This document shows positions 31,837 through 43,183 of a DNA stretch of 64,000 nt, in pieces (position 1 is the stretch's first letter; each line of letters begins with the position of its first letter). The position numbers were made by a program, and so were the translations under genes. The notes below the pieces were generated by a model. It saw only the letters and a program-made list of their open reading frames with translations, was not told where the DNA came from and did not search any database. The stretch comes from Reticulascus tulasneorum (Eukaryota > Ascomycota > Sordariomycetes > Glomerellales > Reticulascaceae): positions 1,302,001-1,366,000 of the forward strand of contig LSAX01000003.1 in the NCBI GenBank assembly GCA_001557505.1, in the 5' to 3' direction.

Positions 31837-33048
31837 GGGATTACCAGGTTATTGAATCTATGCGATGCAGTTTCTTGGTGGGTGTGATGCTATCTCAGGG
31901 GCATCCGGTTCGACGGTCCAGTGAGTGTAAACGATGAATAAGGGGAGTAAATAGATATCAATGTCGTTTATGCTGGGATCGAGAAGCTCGTGGCCCCCCA
32001 GCATGGAATGATGTTGTAGTGAACACCTGCCGAATTTCCGATCGCTCACCTTTTGCCTAAATGAAGCGATGATGTGCAAAAACCGCTTGAGTCGGGGTTT
32101 CCAAGACCCTGCGTCCGTCGATCTCGACATCGACCCTGGTTCATTTGGATCTATCTCTCACATGCCCAGCCTTGACACCCGCAAGGATCATGTGCGCACC
32201 AATTTTTGCCGATGCTCTGGTTCGTCCACAATGAGAACTTACGAGATGCTAATATGCCTCCGAATCCTCTCACAGCCATATTAGTTTGCTTACCACAAGG
32301 ACGATGCCTGTCTATAGGATCTGGGATAGTAGCCTAAGTATGGCTAGGGAGTTCATGATGAGCCCGTAGTAAACGGCACCTACTGCGCCGAGCCCAGGGT
32401 GTTCAGAGCGGAGCCACTACGCCGCCGTGCAGTGGCCGCAGTGGCGACACATTCTGGAATGACCATCGGCCCCGGCCTCCGGACTTGACCGTGGTGTTGT
32501 TTGCTTGCTTCCTCTAAAACGCCGTCGTCGGGTGAAGCGAGTCTCAGCTCGTGCTTCGACTCCCGTCCTCAGACTCGGCGGTACTGCGGCACCGCGATGT
32601 TCCAGTAGCATGGGTCGGCTCGAAGCGCAACAGCATACACGACGCGCGTACTACCACGGTACGGATAAGATAGTAACATTCTCAAGATTTCATGTGATTT
32701 TCAGGAAGACAGATGGTCAGCAACACCTTATTCGACAATTAACCGGAAGCGGCCCTCATCCTGGAGGGCATCTTTGACTGGTTGGCATTTTGCCTATAAT
32801 CCCCCACATCTACGCTGCTAAGATCTTCCAACTCCACACAAGCCACATTATACCTCCCGTTAGAATTGCCGACGTGCAAGTAATGTAAAATAAAAACCAT
32901 TCTAAATTGCTTCCTCATCCGTCTAGAAGATGACCGGCAAACCAACAGAAATCACGTGCGATATACTGAGGACCTATAAGTCCATGGCTCTTCAGCCAAA
33001 CTTTTTTCACTTTGGCGGAGCTGAAATTACTGCCAGCTGTTATTCAAG
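31837..33048. other. Intergenic region upstream of tyrosinase
   Basis: 1.2 kb without a supported gene. Near the tyrosinase start there is a CACGTG E-box (32953-32958) and a TATA-like CCTATAAG (32973-32980), about 95 and 70 bp before the ATG. Confidence 0.45.
32953..32980 (+). promoter_or_regulatory. Probable tyrosinase core promoter: E-box and TATA-like site
   Basis: CACGTG at 32953-32958 is the bHLH consensus. CCTATAAG at 32973-32980 resembles a TATA element. Both are at sensible distances from the ATG at 33049. No factor can be named. Confidence 0.3.
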
Positions 33049-34407
33049 ATGTTCATCATGAAGTCTATTCTTCTCGTTGGCGCCTTGCTCTCGAGCTTGG
33101 CGCTCAGCGTCCCGGCTGTCATCCCTACGTTCACAGCCGCAGAAATCGAGTCTGGCAAGGCCATCCAGGCGCTTGGCAAGATTGCATTTGATACTGCCAT
33201 GGCTCGTGCCGCAAAGGCCACGACTGGTTGCACCAAGGACAAGGTCAAGATTCGAAAGGAATGGTGAGCTAGCTGTAATGATCTGACAGTAGCGGCGAAT
33301 GAATGCTGATATGCCATGCAGGAGAAACATGACCACTACAGACAGGAAGGCTTACCAGCAAGCGATAGGGTGCCTTATGGAGAAGCCATCACGAAACAAG
33401 GGCATTGATGGCGCCAGGTCTGCCTGGGATGACTATGGAGTATTGCATTACTACCAGACCCCTTATGTTCATAACTCAGCCACTTTCCTTCTCTGGCATC
33501 GGCACTACAACTGGGTCCTCGAACAGGATCTCATTAATCTGTGCGGATACACAGGTATGTATCCTGTCTCGCTCATGTGACCCATGAGGTCCTTGCATGT
33601 TGCAAAATAGGTATAAGTCTCTAAACGTGCGCCCTCTTTCTAGGAGCTTTCCCATACTGGGAATGGGGACTGGATTGTGGTAATATGGACAAGTCACCAG
33701 TTTTCGACGGATCTGAGACTTCCATCGGTGGAAACGGCGAGTTTGTCCAGGGTCATCGATCTGCAGTCGGTGGCGCAAAGCCCGGCACTGGAGGCGGCTG
33801 CCTCAAGAAAGGGACACCGTTTGCCAACTACACTGTCAATCTTGGACCCGTCGGATCAAGAGACCCCCTCAAATACAACCCTCGCTGCATCAAGCGAGAT
33901 CTCAACTCGGACATCTGCAAGAAGTGGGCCACTCTGAAGAACACCACGGAGCCGATCCTCAACAGCAAGAACATCGAGATCTTCCAGGCCGTCGTACAAG
34001 GAGACAGCCGTTGGCCGGAGGCAATGAGAGCCGGTATCGCCGTGCACGGTGGTGGGCATTTCTCCATCAGCGGCGATCCGGGCAGCGACTTTTACTTCTC
34101 GGCGCTGGAGCCTGGATTTTATTTCCATCATGGAAATATCGACCGCATGCATTTCATCTGGCAGAATCTGGACTGGGAGAATCGTCAGGTAAGATTATGT
34201 TGCGCTATCCGTGGCATGCGACTTTGCTAATAGTTGTCGGTATAGACGATCTCGGGTACGAACACCATGTTCAACCAGCCCAAGACTCCCGAGGCAGTGC
34301 TCAGCGACAACATGGGCTTCGAGCCACTCAACAGGAACGTGACGATTGGACAGACCATGGATACCGTGGGAGGAACACCGCTGTGCTATGTCTACGAGTC
34401 GTGGTAA
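33049..34407 (+). CDS. Secreted tyrosinase (type-3 copper phenol oxidase), 384 aa
   Basis: Exons are 33049-33263, 33322-33554, 33644-34188 and 34246-34407 (1,155 nt). An N-terminal signal peptide (MKSILLVGALLSSLALSVPA) predicts secretion. The CuA region has GVLHYYQTPYVHNSATFLLWHRHY with three His ligands. The CuB region has AGIAVHGGGHFSISGDPGSD and PGFYFHHGNIDRMHFIWQ with the second set. The enzyme class oxidises phenols or catechols to quinones, for melanin or metabolite formation. The length fits the short secreted fungal group, which lacks the C-terminal shielding domain of the large intracellular tyrosinases. Several NxS/T sequons are present. Confidence 0.92.
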
Positions 34408-35575
34408 TTGCATATGAGGCGTTTGCTTCGAGATAACTTGGAGATTCATCAAAACTTGCATGTGTGTTTTCTCATTCTGGTTAGACGCATTGATGTTCTG
34501 CTCCCCACGAATGCTGCCATCCATAGTCACGGGCATCCATAGTCATAGACCGCCGTCAATAAATCCAATATATTCAAAACCAAACTCTTCTGGATAGGCA
34601 GGCCACTTTGACTGTCTGACTCAGTCATGTCTTCCCATCATGCCGAAGCGTATGTGCAGCGAAATGTTACCAAGAAGGTTTCCGCGCTTGTCCTAAACGA
34701 GTCGGCTTCGGTGGGATCCGCCATTTCAGAATAGATCGAATTTGGGAGACTTGACCGAAGATTTCAGCGCGAGACACGTGTCTCGAGACAGCTCCATCTT
34801 TTCTTCTTGGGAAAGTATACTCCGCTCTCAGACCCGCTGCACATGAGCACATGCTAGACCAGGAAGATACAGGAAGCGAATGGAAGGCTGATTCATCCCT
34901 GAATATGGCGACGTTGAGTAATAGTACTCTCGACCACATCAGTCATCCGAATGACGACGCTGTGATGTTATTTGCTAGTGATCAGGGATATACACAGATG
35001 TAAGACAAGGGGAACAATGCAAGGCTTTGAGATTTGTCGTTCAAACGAAACCTGCATCTGTGCCGAGCCACTAGGTGCAGTAGTGGCCAATTGTCGATCC
35101 CGCACCTACATGCACGGCTCGTCTGCCTCGGAAGTATCGGTCGTTTTTTAACTGGGTTTGGTCTCATGTAATTGGCCACAATCTTAATCCACTTGGACCA
35201 CTGTGCAGCAAGGCGCCGTTCGTATAGATCGGCCAGTCACAGTCGTCACCTGCTCCAGATTCAGACGCAGAGAATTGGCACCTTTGCGGATTGCAGCAAT
35301 TACGCACTTAGCTGAGTCAGGTAAGCTTCCGGGTTCAGGAATCAATGTGTTAATGTTGGTAATTGTAGATTTGAAGCTTTAGATTTCAGAAATTGTATAT
35401 ACATTATATATATTGCTACGTTTTCCCAACTATTCGAGGCTTGTTTTATCATCAACAGCCTCCACTACTTTACCAGTTCAACAGTTTTGAGTCTCGACAC
35501 CTTCCAACTTTCTCAAGTTCGAATAACTCTATTACGACCTTCATCACAATACACTCCCGACTTCACAACTCAATC
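34408..35575. other. Intergenic region between tyrosinase and HSP31-like gene
   Basis: 1.17 kb. It contains the 16 bp perfect palindrome at 34770-34785 (separate entry). A TATA-rich stretch at about 35396-35414, some 160-180 bp before the next ATG, is probably its promoter. No gene. Confidence 0.45.
34770..34785. promoter_or_regulatory. Perfect 16 bp palindrome with CACGTG core
   Basis: CGAGACACGTGTCTCG is fully self-complementary and contains an E-box. It overlaps a second palindrome TCTCGAGA at 34781-34788. It lies between the tyrosinase and HSP31-like genes. The symmetry suggests a dimer binding site, but no function is shown. Confidence 0.4.
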
Positions 35576-36372
35576 ATGTCGCCTCCTCGCCGTGCTCTCA
35601 TCGCTGTCACTTCTGCACATGCTAAACTCTTTCAAGGCAAGGAGACCACCGGTCTTTTTATCATCGAGGCTATGCACCCATACAACGTCCTCACAGCCGC
35701 TGGCTTTGAGGTTGATCTCTCTTCAGAGACGGGCACATATACTCCCGACTGGCTTTCCATGCAGCCTGACTTCCTGAAGGATGACGACTTGGCAACTTGG
35801 AATGACACCAGCAGCGCATTCCGCAAGAAGCTCGACAACATGCCCAAGGCGTCTGAGCTCGATGGTTCCAAATACGGCGTTTTCTTTGCCTCCGCTGGTC
35901 ATGCGGCCCTGCTTGACTATCCCACAGCCACGCACTTGCAGAAGATTGCATCGCAGGTCTGGGCTAATGGTGGGATCGTTTCGTCTGTGTGTCACGGACC
36001 TGCAATCTTTGCCAACTTGATAGATCAGGCAACGAACGAGCCTCTGATCAAGGGAAAAACAATTACTGGCTTCACCACCGAGGCTGAACACACAATGGGC
36101 ATCATGGCAGATCTTAGAAGCTGGAATGTAGACTTGGTGGATGAGACTGCCGAAAAGCTAGGAGCAACTTGTAAGTCTGAATGTCGCCTGACTATTGGTG
36201 TTGCTTGTCAACCTCCATGTACTCATGCTAACGCACTGCGATATTAGACAAGCGTGCCCCGGGAATCTGGGATGACTACCATATCGTGGATGGCCGCCTT
36301 ATCACTGGCCAGAATCCAGCCAGCTCCCTGTCCACAGCGAAGGCTGTGGCCGAGGCATTTGAGAAGCTATGA
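35576..36372 (+). CDS. HSP31-like DJ-1/PfpI protein, probable glutathione-independent glyoxalase, 239 aa
   Basis: Exon 1 is 35576-36170 and exon 2 is 36248-36372 (720 nt); the intron is GT-AG and the frame is kept. The start MSPPRRALIAVTSAHAKLFQ is standard. Glu31 (FIIEAMHPYNVLTAAGFEVD) and Cys139-His140 in GIVSSVCHGPAIFANLID form the DJ-1-superfamily catalytic site. ITGFTTEAEHTMGI and the closing DDYHIVDGRLITGQNPASS fit the HSP31 group. Family members convert methylglyoxal to lactate without glutathione and help under carbonyl or oxidative stress. Probably cytosolic. Confidence 0.92.
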
Positions 36373-36879
36373 GACACACCGAAGCTTCTCAGATTGAGTG
36401 CAGAGTTCTCTTAAGTGGGATAATTTAATGGATATTGGACCGGAGGAGTTTATGGGTGTACTTTAGGTCCGGTCTAGGAGCCGGGCTCAGCTGCTTCATA
36501 ACAGCCTAATTCTAGGACTTAAACTCACCGATAAGATATGTAATCTGACTGGCCTAATATTGAAGTTTTCATTGGGTGTTACCAAGTTGATAGCTGAATG
36601 ACCAGGGTCCATTTTTAGTCCATGTGCATCTCGTAGTCTTGACTGAAATATTTCACCCCAATAGGCAAACGATAGCAAATCACCAGAGCATAACATATGT
36701 GCAGAATCAGACTTATTTACATGGAAAGCAAGCCCCTAAATAACTGTCATTTCTAATACTCCGCGTGTGTTAAAGAGAGCCACAGCGGAAATTTGACCAG
36801 AGTTATTGGCTTGTAGTCCTGTGAGGTTGGGCCATGCATTACCACTAGAACGGCTCCGATTTTGGTACCCAGCCACCCG
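36373..36879. other. Intergenic region, convergent ends
   Basis: 507 bp between the 3' ends of the HSP31-like gene and the leftward small secreted peptide gene. Nothing recognised. Confidence 0.45.
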
Positions 36880-37205
36880 TCAATAGCGACATTTACACAC
36901 GCAGACTCCGTTCGATGGGCACTAAATAGGGATCAGTACAATGAGCGGCTTAAACTCACGAAAAAATCAGCCTCGGCAAGCTAATACCAACTCACATAGC
37001 TTGAATAACAATTGAGGTACTGGCTCCCGCCACGACAGTAGTTGGCGCAGTAAGAGCTCGGATTAGCAACGGTACAGCACCAAGACCCAGTATTGCACCC
37101 CCTTTTCTCAATGTCCTCCATTTCGGCAAGATCGCCAGCTGGATTGGCCCGAACATGGACGGCCATCAAGCTGGTGATGGAAAGTATGATGGGCAAGAAA
37201 CGCAT
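36880..37205 (-). CDS. Small secreted ten-cysteine defensin-like peptide, 83 aa precursor
   Basis: Exon 1 is 37205-36996 and exon 2 is 36921-36880 (252 nt), with a 74 bp GT-AG intron. The precursor has a signal peptide (MRFLPIILSITSLMAVHVRA), an acidic pro-segment ending in the dibasic kexin site KR, and a compact mature domain of about 48 residues with ten cysteines. These include WCC, a CX3C (CANYC) and a final CXCXC (CVCKC). CX3C followed by CXC is the spacing of cysteine-stabilised alpha-beta defensins; the extra pairs are unusual. The second exon supplies the last four cysteines and would be missed without splicing. Possible roles are antimicrobial or signalling; none is demonstrated. 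Confidence 0.75.
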
Positions 37206-38483
37206 TTTAGAGAGCTCGATAATGGGTTTTGGGGAGAGACTCAATGAGTAAATGTATAGAGAGATATGGGGATGTTGGAGATGCGAGATGAGAGCAGGCT
37301 TGACTAAAAGTATTGAGAACGAAGGCGAACCGGGCGATTAGATGGCATACTTATACTATTCCATTCCGTGTGGTGTAACGGTTGAATTGGAGTAGCGAAG
37401 GTGAAGAGGAGTTGTGCGGAGTCTTTCCGCCACATGTACGGGACGTGTATCCCTCCGTGCTTATGACTACACGTTGCATGATCACACCCCTTCGATACTT
37501 AAAACTAAGCGAGAACTTCCCATAATCTAAGTCACTTGCAGAGTGGCGAGTTCTGAAATGGTGGCCACCAGTCTACAGAGCCGATGCGCCACTACCACAC
37601 TTACATGTATGATCCTGTTTCACATACATAGCATCCCGTGGTTGGTATTTTGGGGAGAAGAATGTAGATAAGGGCGCTCACAGAGACTTGGAAACAAGCT
37701 AAGAGTGTACTGAAGAGAAAACGTTGAATATCTAATGTGGTCATTGGTTGTATTCTGTTCCTATTATGAAAGCGGACACCTTGAGCATACCTAGGTGGGC
37801 TACTTCCATAACTGCATGTTCTCTAAGTAATCTTACTAACATTGCGCACAAACAACAAACAGCTTCATCTCGACAGTTTGATTGAGTCAATGTTCACATA
37901 GAATAAGATATACGTAGCATATAATACCCTAGCTTGAGTATTTGAAGAAGGTAAAGTAGGTATGAAGGTCTTCTAGCCTTGATCAGGCAGTCTATTATGC
38001 CTTTTCCACGCTTGCTCATCAAAGATTGACCACTGCTACAGCTGTCCAGATGGGCGGATGTGAACGAGCTAGCTGACCAAAGTTTCCCATCGTGCCCGGT
38101 AGTATACCATGAATATACGACACGGGGTTGTGCAATTACCTTAAGCCATTAATTTAATCATAAATATGGCTCACAAAGTTTTAGTGTAGAATTAATAATC
38201 CATGATATTATATAATACTGACAGCCCTGCTGCGCGTTCCGTAGCCATAATTATACATTTACTCTTCCCATGTTTCATTACCCCCTTTCCTTTACTTGAC
38301 ATTAAACAATGATTATAAGCTCCGAATCCCGCGGAGCGAATCTTCCATGCCGATTGCAAGGACCTCCCCAGAATTTAAGCCTCCTGACTTGTCAAGAGTC
38401 TTCTGTCGGTCATAAAGACCGTGTCATCTCCTGATGATCCCACTAGATATATTCGAGTTAGGATATGGTGTCGTGCGTTTCGT
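37206..38483. other. Intergenic region, AT-rich
   Basis: 1.28 kb between the peptide gene and the 3' end of the adhesin-like gene. It is AT-rich, most so near 38140-38280. No gene or RNA was recognised; 37206-37500 should hold the peptide gene's promoter. Confidence 0.45.
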
Positions 38484-41400
38484 TTATCGTACTACTGCAA
38501 TAAAGAAAAAGGTAATGCCGACGAGTCCTAATGCGATCGAATTCCACTTGCTTGCGGAATCTCGTATCCTAAATGCTCCCGAACTAACAACCGTACTTGG
38601 CCTCGTCCGGGTTATCCGACCATCGTCTGGCTTATTGCTTATTGACGAACTTGAGGCGGCTGGGTCTTCCCATGGTCCCGTCTTCAGAGTTGTCGGACGT
38701 GGTAAGTACCCCTCCTTAGCTGGAAGTGGTGCATACCCTTTCCTGGTCGGAAGTGGGAGCTCTCCTTCATTCGCTGGAAGTGGTGCATATCCTTCTCTGG
38801 TGGGAAGCGGGATATCTCCTTCGTTGGCTGATAGTTGTAGACGACCTTCTCTACTTCGAGATGGCCGAGCGCCGGGTGAAGGAGCTAAATGAAGTGGAAC
38901 ACCATCTGGTGTCGCTAATACGGCCATAGCAGCGACGGGAACTGTGAGCATGCACCAATCTTCTCCCCTAGGCCCGCATGCATCACAAGGAGCCGAAACA
39001 GTGGCCATCTCCACAGTAGGAGTTTTCTCGTCAGCACAGCCACCACATTGGTAAAACTCTAAAGTCGTACAGAATTCGACGATGACAAAGGAAGTAGGAT
39101 TAGCAGGATCAATAGTAGTGTATACCACCGTGGTTACAATTGATGTAACAGTCATGGTACCAGGAGTGAGAGTCACCATGTTAGGCCGAGGAGTAATATT
39201 CGTGGCTCCTGGGTTACCGCCGGAAATCAAAATGTACAATGTGAGCAAGATACCTGAAGGCGCGTCACGACGATTTAATGATGAATCTCGCCCAGACCGC
39301 TTGTGAAGAAACATAAGGTTCGGCGTTGCCAAGCCTCCGCATTTGAGACTCGGGTCACCTGGGCAAGGTATATCGCAGCGACCTGTGGAAAGAATACTCG
39401 TGCTGCCGTCAAGAGAGGCTGCGACGTAGCAGGTTCTTGGAGCAGTATTAGTACAGCGTGCGTTGTGGCATTTTCTGGGGGGCAAGCACATACCGGTTGA
39501 AAACGCCAAAGTACCCCGAACTTCCAGCCAACGTTGCGCATTGTCCAGGAGTCATAGCTTCATCTGTAGCAAGCTCATTAAAGGTCGGGTAACCGGCAGA
39601 TGAGCCCAGGCACCCTACAAAGGCAAACGGTCCAACTACGGGCAAGTTCGCCGGAGATTCAGATGCCGAGGGGCTCGTTCCCGTAGATAGAGTACCTGTG
39701 GTGGATAATACGCCACTTATAGATGCTTGAGTAATGGAAATGGTGGATGAAGAGATTAGCGCACTTCCTGTTGTTGTGAATGATAGGCTGGTGGAGCTTG
39801 GGGACGATGTTGAAGATGACAATTCTGGTGTTGTGTTTGATGAAATTGCTGTGGAGACTGCCGCCAACGTCGTATTTGAAAATGAGAAGGTGGTTGCTGT
39901 CGTTGTAGTTGTAAATGAGCTAGGCAAAGTAGTAATGCTAGATGAACCTGCGGTTTGCGAGCCTGTACTTGTGGGAGAGCTCGTGATGCTAGATGCGCCA
40001 GAACTCAATGAGTCCGTTATCGAGTTCGTAATACTGGCGGTGTTTGAGCTCGTTGCCGAGCCCGTAATGCTAGATGTATCTGCGCTCAGGGAGTTTGTAA
40101 TACTAGATGTACCCGAACTTGATGGGATTGTTGAAGAGCTTAGATTGCTTGCGGTATCTGAATTCGATGTTGAGCTTGTGATGCCAGCTGCGTTTGAGTT
40201 TGTTACCAAGCCCGTAATGCTAGATGTATCTGAGCTTAGCGAGCTTGCAGTGCTGGATGTATCTGAACTAATTGAGGTTGTTGGCAAGCTTGTTGTGGCG
40301 CTTGTCACGCTAGAACTACCCGAGCTTGTTGACGAGCTAATAAAGTTAGAGGTGCTTGAGCTCGACAATGAGCCTGCAATGCTGGATGAATCTGAATATG
40401 ACGAGCTAGTCTGAGAGTTAGTCTGAATGCTTGTGGCGCTAGTGGTGTCAGAGCTAGTTAGACTAGTTGATAGGCTCGTTGGCGTGCTGGTTTGGGAGCT
40501 CGCATTGCTAGAGGTTTCTGAACTTGTAAAGCTTGTTGGTGAGCTGGTAATGCTGGGGCTATCTGAGCTTGTTAAACTTGTTAATGAGCTTGTTGAGAAG
40601 CTTGTCGGTGCGCTTGTGATGCTAGAAGCCTCTGAACTGGTTACGGAGCTCGTAGGTGAGCTTGTGATGCCAGAGATGGCGGAGCTTGTCGAACTTGTTA
40701 ATGAATTACTTGAGGTGCTCTCTGGGGAACCTTCGATGCTAGAGATGACCGAGGTCGTGGAACTTGATGATGAGCCTGTTGAGGAGCTTGTTGATGCGCT
40801 CGTAATGCTAGAAGCCTCGGAACTGGTCGCGGAGCTTGTCGATGAGCTTGTGATGCTAGAGATGTCGAAACCTGTTGACGAACTTGTTGGAGAGCTCGTA
40901 AAACTAGGAGCATTGGAATTAGAAGCATCAGAGCTAAATATAGAACTTGTCGTAAAACTTGTGGGTGGAATTGTGACGCTAGACGTGTCTGAGCTAGAAG
41001 AGTGTGAGCTTGTTGAGGGACTTGTTGTTGAGGAGCCGGCAATGCTAGATGTATCCGAGCTCATGATGCTAGATGTGTCTGAGCTAGAAGAATGTGAGTT
41101 TGTTGAGGAACTTGTTGTTGGGGATTCCGTAATGCTAGATGTGTCCGAGCTCGCTAGTGTCATGCTAGAAGTGTCTGAACTAGAAGAATGCGAGCTTGTT
41201 ATTGAGCTTGTAGTGGTGGAAATATCAGAACTACTGGGCGAGCTTGTGAAGCTAGAAGAGTCCGAACTAGAAACGTCTGAGCTTGTTATTGAGCTTGTTG
41301 GTGGGCTCGTTATAGAGCCTGTAAAACCAGAAGTTTCAGAGCTAAAAGTATCTGAGCTTGTTATCGAACTTGTTATTGAGATTGACGATTGGCTTGTCGA

Positions 41401-43183
41401 AGAGCCCATAAAGCTAGAGGTTTCTGAGTTAGAGGCATCTGAGCTCGTTATTGAGCTTGTCAATGGACTTGTCGAAGAGGCCGAGATGCTAGAAGTTTCC
41501 GAGCTAGAATCGTCTGAGCTCATCGAGCTTGTAATCGAGCTTGATGATGGGTTCATCGAAGCGCCTGCAAAGCTGGACGTGTCTGAACTAGAAACGTCTG
41601 AACTAAGAGTTTCTGAGCTCAATGATGAGCTCATTGGAGAGGCTGTGATGCTAGAGGTCTCTGAACTTGAGGTTTCCGAGCTTGACGCGCTTGTCGCTGT
41701 GCTTATTGACAGGCTGGTCGAAGAGCCTGTTAAGCTCGAAGTATCGGAACCTGTTGTGGAGCTTGATACCAAGCTTGTCGATGAGACTATCGAGCTAGAA
41801 CTTTCCGAGCTAGAGGCATCTGAGCTAGTTACTGAGCTTGTTGGTAAGCTCGTCGAAGAGACTGTGAAGCTAGACGTTTCTGAGCTAGAAACATCCGAGC
41901 TAGAAGCACCAGAGCTTGTTTCTGAGCTTGTTGGTGCGCTCGTCGACGAGATTGTGGAGCTAGAAATGTCCGAGCTAGAAGCGTCTGAGCTAGAAGCGTC
42001 TGAGCTAGAAGCGTCTGAGCTAGAAGCGTCTGAGCTAGAAGCGTCTGAGCTAGAAGCGACTGAGCTAGAAGCATCTGTGCTTGTTGCTGAGCTTGTTGGT
42101 GCGCTCGTCGAAGAGATTGTGGAGCTAGAAATGTCCGAGCTAGAAGCTTCTGAACTGGAAGCATCCGTGCTTGTTGCTGAGCTTGTTGGTGCGCTCGTAG
42201 AAGATACTGTGAAGCTAGAAGTTTCTGAGCTAGAAACATCTAAGCTAGAAGCATCTAAGCTTGTAATGCTAGAAGTATCAGAGCTTGCTAGTGAGCTTGT
42301 TGAAGAGCCTGCAATACTAGAAGTAGCATCTAACGAAGTTGATGCTGTGGTCGTTATCGATGTAGAAGTTTCTAGATCTCCCGATGTGCTCGCCATCGAT
42401 GTTGACATATCCGATTCCGTTGACGTGCTTGTTTGTGCACAATTAGTGCACGCTTCGAAGCCAACCAGGATGGCTGCATCCTGAAGGGCATTCGCCTCGC
42501 AGATCGCAAATTGCAAGACGTGTTGCCCTGGTGCCTGCACGTTGATCACTAGTGATAACAGCGGCGAGGAGCCCTGGTATGACGTTCCACTGTCCGGTGG
42601 AGTAAGAACTGTCGGCAAAACAAGTTCCGGGGACGCGTCCGTTACCCTGTCTCCGTCACCATCAAGAGCGATTTGTAAGCCATCCCAGAAGATTCCCATA
42701 TTATCACCATTTGCCCTGTTTCCTGTCAGCTCCATCACACCTGTTACGTATCGGAAATCCTGTCACTAACGCAGGATACTCAGCAGTGGCAAAGATGAAT
42801 TTCAGCGATAGTTGGGTCAATCCGACCGGCACATCTATCACTGCAGTCAGGACTGCCGAATCCACTGAATTCCCAGCACATAGTACTGAGTCACCTCCAC
42901 CACGATCTGTGTCTGCTCCCTGCGGATCATTTCCTGGGAGAGCGTTGATGGCGAATCCAGTTGTTAAGATTATCCCATCTCTGATACCTAGGGGCCCGGC
43001 GGTAAACGTTCCCACGCTATCGGTTGGCGCCTGTAGGATGGCGCTGACGAGGGACAATCCCGTATCTCTGAATGCAGCATCTGTGAGCACTGCTACATTG
43101 TCGGTTGGAAAGATTGAGAATCCATTGCAAAGGTTAGTGAGAAGTGCGGATGTCACCAGACGCAGAGTGATATCGGACTTCAT
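38484..43183 (-). CDS. Giant Ser/Thr-rich WSC-domain surface protein (adhesin-like), 1525 aa
   Basis: Exons are 43183-42780, 42715-39494 and 39435-38484 (4,578 nt). A signal peptide (MKSDITLRLVTSALLTNLCN) leads into an N-terminal module with DSVLCAGNSVDSAVLTAVID, LSLKFIFATAE and GIFWDGLQIALDGDGDRVTD, resembling bacterial/fungal choice-of-anchor-L-type surface modules. Roughly 240-1150 is an extreme Ser/Thr array with SSDAS-type five-residue repeats. A WSC domain follows (about 1165-1250: VGCLGSSAGYPTF, CATLAGSSGYFGVFN, then across a 58 bp intron with a TACTAAT branch site, TCYVAASLDGSTSI and CDIPCPGDPSLKCGG). Then come KR sites, a Cys-rich patch, four nine-residue PLP-x-x-EG repeats and a hydrophobic C-tail (NSIALGLVGITFFFIAVV) suiting membrane or GPI anchoring. 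The first intron's borders are less certain. Confidence 0.78.
38706..38850. repeat. 27 bp-period repeats encoding PLP-x-x-EG units
   Basis: In the 3' part of the adhesin-like gene, four consecutive nine-residue units (PLPTREGYA, PLPANEGEL, PLPTRKGYA, PLPAKEGYL) alternate as two 18-residue pairs. Confidence 0.8.
41972..42078. repeat. Tandem 15 bp repeats inside the adhesin-like gene
   Basis: GAGCTAGAAGCGTCT is repeated head to tail five times exactly and twice more with single changes. On the minus strand it encodes Ser-Ser-Asp-Ala-Ser units. Such arrays expand and contract by slippage. Confidence 0.9.

Noticed and set aside
39436..39493. Apparent frameshift inside the WSC domain
   Set aside because: A 58 bp intron with GTATGT donor, TACTAAT branch site and CCAAG acceptor restores a good WSC sequence, so no mutation is needed.
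39734..40414. Second long forward frame antisense to the adhesin
   Set aside because: Same cause: the complement of Ser/Thr codon repeats.
40427..42484. Long forward open frame (685 codons) rich in ELV/SELE repeats
   Set aside because: It is the antisense of the Ser-rich repeat region of the minus-strand WSC protein; repeats with period 15 bp keep several frames open. It has no recognisable domain.
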